Positions 19,397 to 28,226 of a stretch of 64,000 bases of DNA are shown piece after piece. The stretch's first letter is position 1. Each line of letters starts with the position of its first letter. This DNA is from Oleiagrimonas sp963747595. Lineage in GTDB: Bacteria > Pseudomonadota > Gammaproteobacteria > Xanthomonadales > Rhodanobacteraceae. The position numbers were made by a program, and so were the translations under genes. The notes beneath the pieces were generated by a model. The model saw only the letters and a list, made by a program, of their open reading frames with translations, ran no database searches and had not been told where the DNA came from. Where the stretch lies: NCBI GenBank assembly GCA_963747595.1, contig CAVVFO010000002.1, positions 1,612,001 through 1,676,000 on the forward strand, given 5' to 3'.

Positions 19397-19936
19397 TCAA
19401 TCCTTGATCTTGACGCGCTGGCGCAGATCGCAGCGTTGGTTGGTTCCCTGCTTCTTGATCAGTGCCATCACCTGATACGTCCCGGGTACGGCCTGGCCCA
19501 GCGGGGCGCTCACGTTGAATCCCGCCGTGCGCGCACTCGGCGCATGCAGCACCTTGGCCACGTCCGGCCGCGCCACGCCCGTGTGGGCCTTGAACCCATA
19601 GGTTTTCTGCGGCGATACCAGCAACAGCGTGAAGGTGGCCGGCACCTGATTGGCATTGTCGACCAGCCAGCCGCCTGCCGTCAGTGGCTGGGTCGCGGAG
19701 ATGACCGTTACACCGCCGGGGGTGGCGTGTTGATCATCGATCAGATCCAGCTGGCAATGCCCGCCGGGCACCGCCTCTTGCATCGCCTGCACCGATGCCT
19801 GATCGCTGCCGCCGGTCTGTCTGCCGGACGTGTTCAGCGACGACGCATGACCGGGCGCCGAGGACTTGCCGCAGGCCGACAGAGCGATCGCGGCTGCCAG
19901 GACGGCGAGGGGCCGGATAAAGGGCACATCGGTCAT
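19397..19936 (-). CDS. Lipoprotein of unknown function (paralogue of 16063-16662)
   Basis: The 179-residue predicted lipoprotein has lipobox ALSAC with Cys22 at the same position as in its paralogue. The mature domain carries the same conserved blocks: CQLDLIDDQH, GGWLVDNANQVP, LLLVSPQKTYGFK, ARPDVAKVLHAP, AGFNV, GTYQVMALIKK and a second cysteine in QRCDLRQ. Between the anchor and this domain is a Ser/Gly/Gln-rich linker. No function is known to me. Lying on both sides of a tandem glycosyltransferase suggests a role tied to surface glycan assembly, or duplication by local rearrangement. Confidence 0.8.
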   Translation of the reverse strand: MTDVPFIRPLAVLAAAIALSACGKSSAPGHASSLNTSGRQTGGSDQASVQAMQEAVPGGHCQLDLIDDQHATPGGVTVISATQPLTAGGWLVDNANQVPATFTLLLVSPQKTYGFKAHTGVARPDVAKVLHAPSARTAGFNVSAPLGQAVPGTYQVMALIKKQGTNQRCDLRQRVKIKD

Positions 19937-20124
19937 GCGCTGTTCCTCGGAGACGGAGCCAATTCAGGTGCAGCTGCAGGTCGCTTTTTTTATCTGGCTG
20001 CCCGCTGGCAGACACAGCCGATGCGGACACACCGCGCGTCGTCTGCGGTCGCACGTCTGCGGCGCATCGTACCGCATCCGGCGGCGCCCAAACGATCGGA
20101 CATGTACCGACACAAGGCCGTCAT

Positions 20125-20826
20125 TCACCGCGACCGATCCTGCGCATGGCCCGACATGATGCGCGCCAGTTGCCCCGCATCGCGAAGATGGCGCACGACA
20201 TCGTGGCCACCTTCGGCAAACGTGTGGATGTGTACTCCGGGCACGTCGCGAATGCGCTCGGCATGCACCAGGTCCAGACGGTCCTTGTCCGACACGTAGA
20301 CGGAAATGCCAAGCCGTGAACGACGCCGCATCAGCAGCGGCTTCAAATCCCAGAACCGCGGCCGCATCAGGCCCTGGCGCCACATCCGGCGGATCTGGGG
20401 TCGCCAGCGATCATCCCGATGGTGCCAGCGCAACCAGGGCGACAGGAAGGTCTGCGGCGCAAACGCGATCACTTCGGCCTCACCCAGCAATGCGGCAAAC
20501 AGCATGGCAGCGTAGCCACCCATGGAATTACCCACGAATACCGTGCGCCGCGGTGCGATTTCGCGGATGCGCCGGCGCAGATACACCGCCGTGGCATCAA
20601 TGTTGCGGCTGACCCCGGCCAGGCCTGCGTGATACCAACAGCGGCCGAAGTCGCGCACGAATATCTTGTGCTCGTCGACGATGCGCGAGGCGTTGTAGAA
20701 CTCGAACCTGGGAATCACGATGCCGGCTGCCATGCCGCCAAAAAACACGTACAGCGTGGATGCGTGTGCCACCAGCTCCGTCTCCACGGAGGCAGGCATG
20801 TCCTGTGGATCCGGTATTTCCGTCAA
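20125..20826 (-). CDS. Alpha/beta hydrolase-like protein
   Basis: The 233-residue probable alpha/beta-hydrolase has the nucleophile elbow VGNSMGGYAAM (Ser about 98), an acidic residue in VSDKDRLDL and a late histidine in AEGGHDVV, which together fit a Ser-Asp-His triad. It has no signal peptide or membrane helix, so it is probably cytoplasmic. The longest frame starts at TTG 20826; ATG 20799 is an alternative. It sits among glycosyltransferase and sulfotransferase genes on the same strand, where related proteins may remove or transfer acyl groups. Substrate unknown. Confidence 0.7.
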   Translation of the reverse strand: MTEIPDPQDMPASVETELVAHASTLYVFFGGMAAGIVIPRFEFYNASRIVDEHKIFVRDFGRCWYHAGLAGVSRNIDATAVYLRRRIREIAPRRTVFVGNSMGGYAAMLFAALLGEAEVIAFAPQTFLSPWLRWHHRDDRWRPQIRRMWRQGLMRPRFWDLKPLLMRRRSRLGISVYVSDKDRLDLVHAERIRDVPGVHIHTFAEGGHDVVRHLRDAGQLARIMSGHAQDRSR

Positions 20827-20984
20827 CTCAAGGCCCCCGCAGTGCCGTTACCCGCACTGTTCCCTTCGCCACGATGCCCCCGGCGCCAGGCACAGCCACA
20901 GGGGGCCCAGGCCACCGTCCCGAGCAGGTCGCGGAGACGCGCATGACAGCATCCCCGGTGTTGGCCGGATGGCGGTGAATGCCC

Positions 20985-22784
20985 TCAGGAATCGGCGTCG
21001 ATATCATACCCAAAACTCTCCGCGAGATCGCCACACAGGCACGCCACCGCCTCGTAGTCGGCGGCGTCCAGCGTCTGCCGGCGCGCGGTTCTGACGCCGG
21101 AGGGGCGCATGGGCGCCAGTGGCGTGCCGGCGGCGGCGCCCAGCGGCCCCAGCACGCGCTGCATCTGGCCGGCCGGATCCGCGACCAGATCCTCGTAGCG
21201 CACCACCACGATGCGCTCGCCGTGCCGCATCAGTTCCTGCGCCAGAAGACGCCACCAGGCCGCACGCCGGAACCCCGCAGCGGGCCATGCGGCCAGACTC
21301 TGCAGACCGTCGCGCAGGTGCGCCGGAAGAAACGGGTCCGCCAGGCCGCCCACCGGCACGTGCACGGGATCGCCCGCGGCCAGATGCGCGAAGGTGCCCT
21401 TCCACGATGCCAGCGTGTCCAGCGGATGGCGGATACACGCCACTACGCGCGCCTCGGGCATCAGCCGCAGAATACCCTCCAGCCGCGCCATGTAGGCCAG
21501 CGTGTTCTTGCTGGCCAGCAGCCAGTGCGCGTCGCGCAGCTGCGGCCGATAGGCGGTGATGGATTCCTCCACCGCCGTGTCCTCGGTGAGCCTGCCGCGG
21601 GCATCGGTCTTGTTGTCCACCGCCTCGCCGGCGTCAATCCGCCGCCGCAGATCAGTGTGCAGCATGGGCACCGCCCACGGTTCGGGAGACAACGGCAGAC
21701 CGTGGAACAGCGCCTGCGGTTCGTTGATCACTGCCACATTGTCGAAACTGTCCAGGCAGCGGCACAGGTAGCTGGTGCCGCTGCGCGGAATACCGCTGAT
21801 GATCAGATCGCGATGATGCCGCGGCGGCGCCTGCGTCCCCGCAGCAGATACCCCTTGCCGCCCGCGCTGCCACGGCCAGCGCCGCGCGGATGGTGCCACG
21901 GTCTGCTGTCGGCGCACCGCGGCCAGCACCGGCGCCCACAGCGCATCGGCCTCGAGGACGGGAGCAATCCCCGCATGCTGCTCCAGCAGCCGCGCGACAG
22001 CCGCTGTCAGAGCGGGCTCGCGCGCCACCTTGTCCGGCTGATGGTAGTGCACGATCATCGGCCCGCCACTCAGCGGTTTCAGATGCACCGGATAATTCCA
22101 CGCCTCGTCCAGGCTGCGGAACGTCAGCCCCAGCCGGGCCACGGCAATCGGCAGCGCGATCTGATCCAGCCAGGGACGACGCGGGTTGATATCGTCCATG
22201 GCGTCGATGGCGCGGCAGATGCGTGCCCACTCCGCCGCCAGCTCGCCCGCGTGCGCAGTGGCCATCATGCCGGCGTTGAAGTACGGCAGCATCAGACGGC
22301 CGCTGACCGACGCAGCGACCCGCCGTGTCGGCAGGGGGAGACCAAAGCGCTGATACAGCCGCTGCCAGGTCGCGGTATCGCCAAACGTGGCCACGTCGGC
22401 CGGCTTCGACGCAAACGAATGCGCACGCAGAACGGACCAGTCCAGCGGCCGCAGGCACAGCGTGTCGGTATCCAGGAACACGCGCACGCCGTGCGCGTCG
22501 CCTGCTCCCAGTGCCGCCACTTTGTGCCCGATGGGATAATCATCGGCCACCGGATTGACGATAGCGACACGCGACACGCCCAGCGCGTCCAGCGCAGCGC
22601 AAGTGGCTGCGGCCGGCTGCCCGGGGACCGCGGCGATCAGCGACAGATCCGGATGCTGCGCACGCAAGGATGCGGCCAGCAGCACCGCCTGTGCCTCGAG
22701 ATGGCCGCAATCGCAGACAAAGCAGACGCTGACGCCAGACACATCGTGGGTGGTGTGCGGGATACCCTGCTCCTGTTCCGTCAC
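20985..22784 (-). CDS. Glycosyltransferase-sulfotransferase fusion protein
   Basis: This looks like a two-domain protein. Residues about 10-290 resemble a nucleotide-diphospho-sugar transferase (GT8-like): SVCFVCDCGHLEAQAVLLAA, HKVAALGAG, metal-binding FLDTDTLCLRPLDW, and LPYFNAGMMATA. Residues about 320-599 are a PAPS-dependent sulfotransferase: 5'-phosphosulfate loop IISGIPRSGTSYLCRCLDSF, 3'-phosphate site ARVVACIRHPLDTLASWKG, and VVRYEDLVADPAGQM. GTG 22784 is preferred; the frame remains open to TTG 22847. One polypeptide may add and sulfate a sugar, or the glycosyltransferase half may act on the same chain. It belongs to the minus-strand surface-glycan genes. Confidence 0.8.
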   Translation of the reverse strand: MTEQEQGIPHTTHDVSGVSVCFVCDCGHLEAQAVLLAASLRAQHPDLSLIAAVPGQPAAATCAALDALGVSRVAIVNPVADDYPIGHKVAALGAGDAHGVRVFLDTDTLCLRPLDWSVLRAHSFASKPADVATFGDTATWQRLYQRFGLPLPTRRVAASVSGRLMLPYFNAGMMATAHAGELAAEWARICRAIDAMDDINPRRPWLDQIALPIAVARLGLTFRSLDEAWNYPVHLKPLSGGPMIVHYHQPDKVAREPALTAAVARLLEQHAGIAPVLEADALWAPVLAAVRRQQTVAPSARRWPWQRGRQGVSAAGTQAPPRHHRDLIISGIPRSGTSYLCRCLDSFDNVAVINEPQALFHGLPLSPEPWAVPMLHTDLRRRIDAGEAVDNKTDARGRLTEDTAVEESITAYRPQLRDAHWLLASKNTLAYMARLEGILRLMPEARVVACIRHPLDTLASWKGTFAHLAAGDPVHVPVGGLADPFLPAHLRDGLQSLAAWPAAGFRRAAWWRLLAQELMRHGERIVVVRYEDLVADPAGQMQRVLGPLGAAAGTPLAPMRPSGVRTARRQTLDAADYEAVACLCGDLAESFGYDIDADS

Positions 22785-22974
22785 GCAAAAACGATGGCGC
22801 AAATTGTCGCACCTGCGCCTTTGTGACGGAAGCCCGGCGCTTGCCAAGACCGTGCGGCACGTTTCTCGCTGACGCTCGCCCCATGCCTTGCGCCCGTGGA
22901 TACGGGCACCTGCCCTGTCAGGCGACGCAAAACGGATCGCGACGTGCGGTTGGCCTGCGTCTGTTTTCGATGTG

Positions 22975-23035
22975 CAGCCGGAGGCAAGGCGGCTCCGTCG
23001 CCTGCGGCTCCTTGAGCCACCCTACGGTTGCGGCC
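22975..23035. repeat. Partial GGCGGCTC...CTTGAGCCACCCTAC repeat
   Basis: The stretch GGCAAGGCGGCTCCGTCGCC and the following CTCCTTGAGCCACCCTACGG match the right half of the palindromic family complete at 38414-38525 and 47761-47871. It lies in the 336-bp gap between tpsA and the fusion gene; the rest of that gap shows no gene. Confidence 0.6.
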
Positions 23036-23047
23036 TTCCGGGTGCTG

Positions 23048-23080
23048 AAAAAAAAGAAGGGGGCCGATTGGCCCCCTTCT
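23048..23080 (-). terminator. Rho-independent terminator of tpsA
   Basis: On the minus strand an 11-bp GC-rich stem (AGAAGGGGGCC paired with GGCCCCCTTCT, loop of four) is followed directly by eight T. It lies 41 bp past the tpsA stop in the correct orientation. Confidence 0.85.
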
Positions 23081-23120
23081 CAAGGATTCCGGATGCGCGC
23101 ATCCGGAGATGTTGCAGGTC

Positions 23121-25793
23121 TTACTTGGAGCTGTTCGGGGCCTGCGTATGGAAGTTGGTGTTGGCCAGCGTTCCGTAGGTCACCACATTGCTGCCGCTGC
23201 TGGTCTGGCCACCGTAGAAACTACCGCCGGCGGTACCATTGGCGTAGGCGTTGGTCAAGACATCCGTGGGGAAGTTGATCCATGCGTTGGCGTTGGTCAC
23301 CACATTGCCACCCAGAGTCAGCGGCAGGTAGCTCATGAAGTGGATGCCCGAGGCACCGCTCACGTCACCCGGCAGCACGTTGTTGAAGGTGCCGTCGGTA
23401 GTGATGGTGCCGAAGCCCAGGGTGCCCGGCATGGCGTTGCCGGCGGCATCCGTGCCGACGACGCCCACGTAGACCAGGCCCGGCCAGTAGAAACCACCAT
23501 TGGTGCTCGCGAACTCAACATCCCCCGTGGACTGCAGCACGAGATGGGTGTTGGGAGCGCTGGTCACGCCCGTCACCGCCGTGCCATCAGCGTTCACCAA
23601 CGCATCCACCGTTCCCTGAGTCACCTTGACCGCGCCGTTGACCAGCACGTTGACGGCGCTCTTGCCATTGTCCGTGCCGTTGGTGGCGTAGGCCACAGGA
23701 TTCAGGGTCAGACCCAGAGTTTCGCCCGCCTTGGCAACCGTGATCGGCAGATTGTTGTAGCGGAAATTGGCGTCATTGGTGTACTTGGCGTTCTTGATGG
23801 CGCCGGTGAAATCGAAGGTCACCGTCGGAGTAGTCCCTGTCGCCGTGATACCGCCGACCGGACCGGTGAACACGTCGCTGACCGGGGTGGTCGTACCGAA
23901 GTTGACCGCATTGCCACTCACGGTACCCTGCAGGATCACGTTGGGATGCGTACCGGCAGCTGCCTGGCCGTCGATCGACACCGAGGCACCGGAGACAGTC
24001 GCACCCTTGGCCACGCGCACGGCGTAGTCGCTGGTCGCTGCACCGGCCGTAATGCCGACGTTGGCCGCGGACGACACATCGGCCAAGGCCTTGACCATGC
24101 CGCCGTCCAGGGTGATGGCGCCGGAGGTGAATACCGGTGTTGCCACTGTCAGCGTGCCGCCGGCAGTGAGGCCAACCGCACCAGCCAGCACGTTCTGGGC
24201 GGACACGGCCGTGGCGGTGGCGCCGGAACCGGTCATCAGCGAACCGGCCAGGCTCACCTCATTATGCGCAGAGGCCGAGAGACCAAAACCCGCGTCCGTG
24301 TACAGCGTGCCGGTGCTGCTGAAGCTGCCGGTGCTGGTGTTGGTGAACGTTCCCGCCACATCGGCGGCATAGCCGGTGCTGTTGGCATCGAAGCTGAGGC
24401 CGGTGCTCGTGGAGCCCTGGATGCTGCCGCTGTTGGTGATGGAATAATCCGCCGCAGCCGCTGCATTGGCATCGGACGACGTGGTGAAGGTGTTGAAGCC
24501 CACCATCTTGCCGCCGCTCATGTTCACGATGCTGCCGTCGGTCACGCCGATGGTCGCGGTACCGGTGGCGTCCGTCACGGTGCCCGCATTGTTGACGTTG
24601 CCGCCGCTGACGGTGATGCCGCCGGCGACTTTCAGTGCACCGTTGTTGGTCACGTCGCCGCCGGTCGCCGAGAGGGCGCCGGTGCTGGTGATCTGGGCGT
24701 TGTTGGTCAGGCCGCCCTTGACAGTGGTGATGGCGCCCGTATACATCGCGCCGTTGTTGGTGATGCCGCCGGCGGTGGTGGTCAGGGCGCCGGTTGCGGC
24801 CCCGCTGGCACCGAAGTTGCCATTATTGATCAGCGAACCGACAGTGATTGCGCCGCCGGCGGACGTGACCGTGTTCTCGTTGTCCAGCGTGCCGGCGAAG
24901 GTCGCGCCATCAATGTTCAACGAGCCGGTGTTGGTGAAGGTACCAGCCACCTGGCTGCCGGCACCCAGCTTGACCGTGCCCGCGTTGGAAGCATTGCCAG
25001 CGGAGACAATATGGACAGATTCTGTCGGGTTCTGATCACCTGTCACGGTGGCCACGGCGTTGCTGTTGTTGGCTGCCAACGAACCGGCCCCAGCGGAGGC
25101 GGTGCCCGCGCTCACGTTAACAGTAGTGCTGCTGCCGAAGGAGCCGAGATCGACGTTGACGTTGCTGCCGCCGGAGACGTAGACGGTCGTGCCGGTGACG
25201 CTGGCTGCCTTGTCGATCGTCACATCACCACCGGTGCCGTCATAGGCAATACTAGCAGCTGTTCCATTGAAGCCGCTCTGATCGGATGCGGTCTTGTTGC
25301 CGATCAGGCCGATTTCTGCGCCGGAAGAAATCTTGGCGCCGGAGCCGACAATGATGCCATTCGTGTTGGCAACAAAGATCGACGTATTGACCGGCGCAGG
25401 GGTACTAGCGCCATTAGGAACACCACCCGCGTCATCCAGCGTACCCATGATCTGCGAAGGGTTGCCGCTGGTATCGACGTTCAGGACAGCGTCTCCGCCG
25501 CCGGTGCTCTGGCCAGCGAAGTGCAGTGCGGCGGCGGAGCCGACATTGAAGCCCGCGTCGCCGGTGGCGTTGATGGTGCCGCCGGTGCTGCCCCAATCGA
25601 TCACCGTGGTGCCCGTGACGTTGATGGTTTGAGAGCCGTTGCTCGGCGCCGCAACCGCCGCAGCTGCGCCGGCCTTGACCGTACCGTGACCCGGCAGCTG
25701 CGTGCTGGTGGGCGGTGTTGCGAATGCTGCTGTCGAACCCATGGCCAGCGCAATCGCGCCTGCCAGCGAGGCTAGTTTGAAACTCTTGTTCAT
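23121..25793 (-). CDS. Two-partner-secretion exoprotein (filamentous haemagglutinin-like, TpsA)
   Basis: The 890-residue predicted secreted beta-helix adhesin has a Sec signal peptide MNKSFKLASLAGAIALAMGS...AFA and then a TPS-like domain (about 45-200): TTVIDWGSTGGTINATGDAG, NPSQIMGTLDD and ANTNGIIVGSGAKIS, the last standing in for the usual NPNGI motif. A long Gly/Ala/Ser/Thr/Asn repeat region follows, with recurring TNNG/NNAG turns (about 300-460). No C-terminal autotransporter barrel is present. ATG 25793 follows AGGAG at good spacing; the longer frame lacks a signal. It lies 551 bp downstream of its presumed transporter and ends in a strong terminator. Confidence 0.85.
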   Translation of the reverse strand: MNKSFKLASLAGAIALAMGSTAAFATPPTSTQLPGHGTVKAGAAAAVAAPSNGSQTINVTGTTVIDWGSTGGTINATGDAGFNVGSAAALHFAGQSTGGGDAVLNVDTSGNPSQIMGTLDDAGGVPNGASTPAPVNTSIFVANTNGIIVGSGAKISSGAEIGLIGNKTASDQSGFNGTAASIAYDGTGGDVTIDKAASVTGTTVYVSGGSNVNVDLGSFGSSTTVNVSAGTASAGAGSLAANNSNAVATVTGDQNPTESVHIVSAGNASNAGTVKLGAGSQVAGTFTNTGSLNIDGATFAGTLDNENTVTSAGGAITVGSLINNGNFGASGAATGALTTTAGGITNNGAMYTGAITTVKGGLTNNAQITSTGALSATGGDVTNNGALKVAGGITVSGGNVNNAGTVTDATGTATIGVTDGSIVNMSGGKMVGFNTFTTSSDANAAAAADYSITNSGSIQGSTSTGLSFDANSTGYAADVAGTFTNTSTGSFSSTGTLYTDAGFGLSASAHNEVSLAGSLMTGSGATATAVSAQNVLAGAVGLTAGGTLTVATPVFTSGAITLDGGMVKALADVSSAANVGITAGAATSDYAVRVAKGATVSGASVSIDGQAAAGTHPNVILQGTVSGNAVNFGTTTPVSDVFTGPVGGITATGTTPTVTFDFTGAIKNAKYTNDANFRYNNLPITVAKAGETLGLTLNPVAYATNGTDNGKSAVNVLVNGAVKVTQGTVDALVNADGTAVTGVTSAPNTHLVLQSTGDVEFASTNGGFYWPGLVYVGVVGTDAAGNAMPGTLGFGTITTDGTFNNVLPGDVSGASGIHFMSYLPLTLGGNVVTNANAWINFPTDVLTNAYANGTAGGSFYGGQTSSGSNVVTYGTLANTNFHTQAPNSSK

Positions 25794-25962
25794 GAAGATC
25801 TCCTGATTGAATTCATGATTCATCCAAGCCTCCCCCGTCGAGGCGGCTCCTTTTCTTAGAGTGCAGGGCGCTGTCAAAGCAGGTCACCGTGCGTTAGTTG
25901 GCCGACTGCAAACCCCTAGGTCAGGCCTGCCCGACGCGCCTGCTCCGTTAGCAGGTTTTGCA

Positions 25963-25992
25963 AGCATAGTGGGCGTGTTTCATAAAAATCAA
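25963..25992 (-). promoter_or_regulatory. Candidate sigma-70 promoter of tpsA
   Basis: On the minus strand TTGATT (25992-25987) and TATGCT (25968-25963) are separated by 18 bases inside an A+T-rich patch of the 551-bp tpsB-tpsA gap. It would give a leader of about 165 bases. The gap (25794-26344) otherwise shows only random small frames. This was found by eye, so the support is weak. Confidence 0.35.
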
Positions 25993-26344
25993 GCAAACTT
26001 TCGTGTATTTTTTGTGCCAAAAATTTGACAGTCGAACCGGCTGCACGCCACCTCCCGCCTTGTGTTGCTGCCGTTTTGTCCACTGAAGCATCCAAGGTCT
26101 GATGAATGGGCCGTTGAAGCGGCTGCGGGCGCCGGCGGCGGGCCAACGCGGTGCAGTGTACGCGGTTCGTGACGCATCGCGTCGGGATGCCGCGATCACG
26201 GGCTGTCCTGTTCAGCATGTTCAATGGAAAACAACGCCCTGCGGCGGCCCGATGCCGCCGGCAAACCGGTGACATGCGCGGCTGGCGCGCACGCGCGGGA
26301 ACCGCCTCGCGGGCGGGCCTCTGCCGGACCCGGCGCGGGGACTG

Positions 26345-27925
26345 TCAATAGGCTATCTGCAGGTAGAAAAACAGATGCGCGCGCTGACCACGGCGCAGCT
26401 TGCGCGCCACGTTGTGCGCGTCCAGCGGCCGGGCGTAGGCCAGCGTGGCACTGGTATGGGCCACGGGGAGGCGCATGCTCAGGCCAAGGCCGGCATCGGT
26501 GAGGCGCTGCCACATGGGGGACTGGGCGGGGATGAAGCTGTGCCGCGCCGCACCGTGTTCGGCAAACACGCTGGGGCGCATGTGCAGCGGTCCCACGGTC
26601 CATTGCGGCCCCTGCAGGGTCAGCCGGCCCAGGTAGCCGCGATCGCCGACGATGGTACCGGGCAGATAGGCGGTGAGGTTGTTCAGGCCGCCCAGCACCC
26701 ACTGCTGGTATTCGGGCAGGGTGTCGGTGCTGGCCTGCCCGCTCAGATCGAGCTTGAGGCTGACATCATGCGCCAGCGACTGCACCACGCTGGCATGGCC
26801 GGTATACAACTGGAAATGCGGCGTGGGTGCGCCCGTGCCGTGCGGGAAGCCGTTGTTGCCGCTGGCGCCACCCAGCTTCACGCTGCCGCCCACGCTGAGG
26901 CTGGCCGCATGCTTGAACAAGCCGCCGAAGCGCCAGGCGTAATCGGACCCGAGGTGGTAGACGGTGTAGTTCTGCTCGCGCAGGGTGTAGGCGCCACTGA
27001 ACACCGTCTCGGTATCGCGGATGTGCTGCACGCCCTCATCGAGGGTCCAGCGGCTGTCGCCGTCGGCGTACAGGAGCTGGGTGCCGGCAAGGCCGAAGTG
27101 CTTGATGCGGCCCAGCGGGAACAGTGGCGCAAAGGCCTGGCCCAGCTGGAATCTGGTGTAGTCGTAGTTGAGCGTATAGGTGCCCAGCGGCGTGACATCG
27201 GAGAGGCTGGCGCCGGTGGAGCTGTAGTAGGCACCGCGCGTGTTGGCATCCAGCCCGGTGAGCGCCCGCGCATGGGTCACCTGGAACGTATAGCCGTCAT
27301 GGCGCGCATACGCCTGCGCCTGCGCCAGATAATGCCCGGCATAGCGATTGCCGAAATTGCCGAACGTGACGCTGCCGCCCACGGGGGAATAGTCCTTGAG
27401 CGGCTTCTCGCCGATATGCATGCGGCTGCCGCCGAATTCCGGCGCGGGCTTGAAGCTGATCTGCGGCTGCTGGCCGTTGGTGGCGGCATATTCCTGCGCC
27501 AGGGTGCTCTGGCGGATGACATCGCTGTTCTTGACGGTATCGTCGCCTTTCAGCGCGGAGAAAAAGCGGGTGAGCCGCGCGGGGCCATCCACGTGCGTGA
27601 GCCGCCCCTGGACAACCCGCACCTGCACGCGCTTGCCGCGCATGCGCCCCACCACCGCGACCAGGAAATACCCCTGCTTCTGGTAGGCCTGCTTGAGGCC
27701 ACCGATGGCCGCGCGCGGCCCGGATGCCGCCTGCAATGCCGCGCGCACATCCTGCGCGCTCAGCAGCTGACTGCCGCTGACCATGTAGACGTAACCATGG
27801 CTGTGCACCGTGAGCACGGGGCCACGCGGGTGCTTCTGCGGTGCATTCGCCCGGGAGGACGTGGCCGCACGCTGGATAGCCGACGGCGCATGATGGGGGA
27901 TGGCATGGTAAGGCAACGCGGGCAT
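26345..27925 (-). CDS. Two-partner-secretion outer-membrane transporter (ShlB/FhaC family, TpsB)
   Basis: Exports the TpsA partner across the outer membrane. Residues about 55-140 form a POTRA-like unit (VRAALQAASG..., GLKQAYQKQGYFLVAVVGR, VQVRVVQGRLTHV). The rest is a 16-strand barrel with alternating aromatic strands, containing YRGAYYSSTG-like strands, the late GDRGYLGRLTLQG segment typical of the family, and the terminal aromatic strand FFYLQIAY. Two ATGs compete: AAGGAGG is only one base from ATG 27934 but ten from ATG 27925, so the latter is used. No convincing signal peptide is visible at either start, which is odd for an outer-membrane protein. Upstream frame is open but looks non-coding. 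Confidence 0.85.
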   Translation of the reverse strand: MPALPYHAIPHHAPSAIQRAATSSRANAPQKHPRGPVLTVHSHGYVYMVSGSQLLSAQDVRAALQAASGPRAAIGGLKQAYQKQGYFLVAVVGRMRGKRVQVRVVQGRLTHVDGPARLTRFFSALKGDDTVKNSDVIRQSTLAQEYAATNGQQPQISFKPAPEFGGSRMHIGEKPLKDYSPVGGSVTFGNFGNRYAGHYLAQAQAYARHDGYTFQVTHARALTGLDANTRGAYYSSTGASLSDVTPLGTYTLNYDYTRFQLGQAFAPLFPLGRIKHFGLAGTQLLYADGDSRWTLDEGVQHIRDTETVFSGAYTLREQNYTVYHLGSDYAWRFGGLFKHAASLSVGGSVKLGGASGNNGFPHGTGAPTPHFQLYTGHASVVQSLAHDVSLKLDLSGQASTDTLPEYQQWVLGGLNNLTAYLPGTIVGDRGYLGRLTLQGPQWTVGPLHMRPSVFAEHGAARHSFIPAQSPMWQRLTDAGLGLSMRLPVAHTSATLAYARPLDAHNVARKLRRGQRAHLFFYLQIAY

Positions 27926-28226
27926 CGACAGCATGCCTCCTTCTCGACAATGGTGATGGCGCGGGCTGGCATGGCCGGGGGACGCGAGACACGGCCATGG
28001 ATGGCGGCCCGTGGCTACACGGACCATCTGCGCCCGCGCAATGTTCCCCACGGCATGTGCCGCGTGATTCTTCGGCCGCAACCCAAGGTGATCCACATCC
28101 GGGCGGCGCACGACAGCATGCGATCCTCCGCTGCCGGATGACGAGCGCGAACGAGCGCGCCATTCTACCCGGTGTCTGCCGCCAGACAAGCGCCCCCGCA
28201 TGCGGGGAGCAGTGGACCCTGCCCGC
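27926..28226. other. Intergenic region upstream of tpsB, about 300 bp
   Basis: Holds the tpsB ribosome site and presumably its promoter. A short perfect palindrome CCCCGCATGCGGGG lies at 28194-28207 without a T-run. No gene is supported. Confidence 0.4.

Noticed and set aside
20979..22826. A 615-codon plus-strand frame opposite the fusion gene
   Set aside because: Arg/Gln/His-rich shadow; the minus-strand frame carries all the enzyme motifs.
23109..25775. An 888-codon plus-strand frame opposite tpsA
   Set aside because: It mirrors the repetitive Gly/Ala/Thr codons of tpsA, has no family motif, and tpsA has a signal peptide, ribosome site and terminator.
25916..26275. Small minus-strand frames in the tpsB-tpsA gap
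   Set aside because: Random composition, no ribosome site and no family resemblance; better explained as leader and promoter DNA.
26375..28141. A 588-codon plus-strand frame opposite tpsB
   Set aside because: Antisense shadow of a barrel gene with clear POTRA and terminal-strand features; no recognisable domain.
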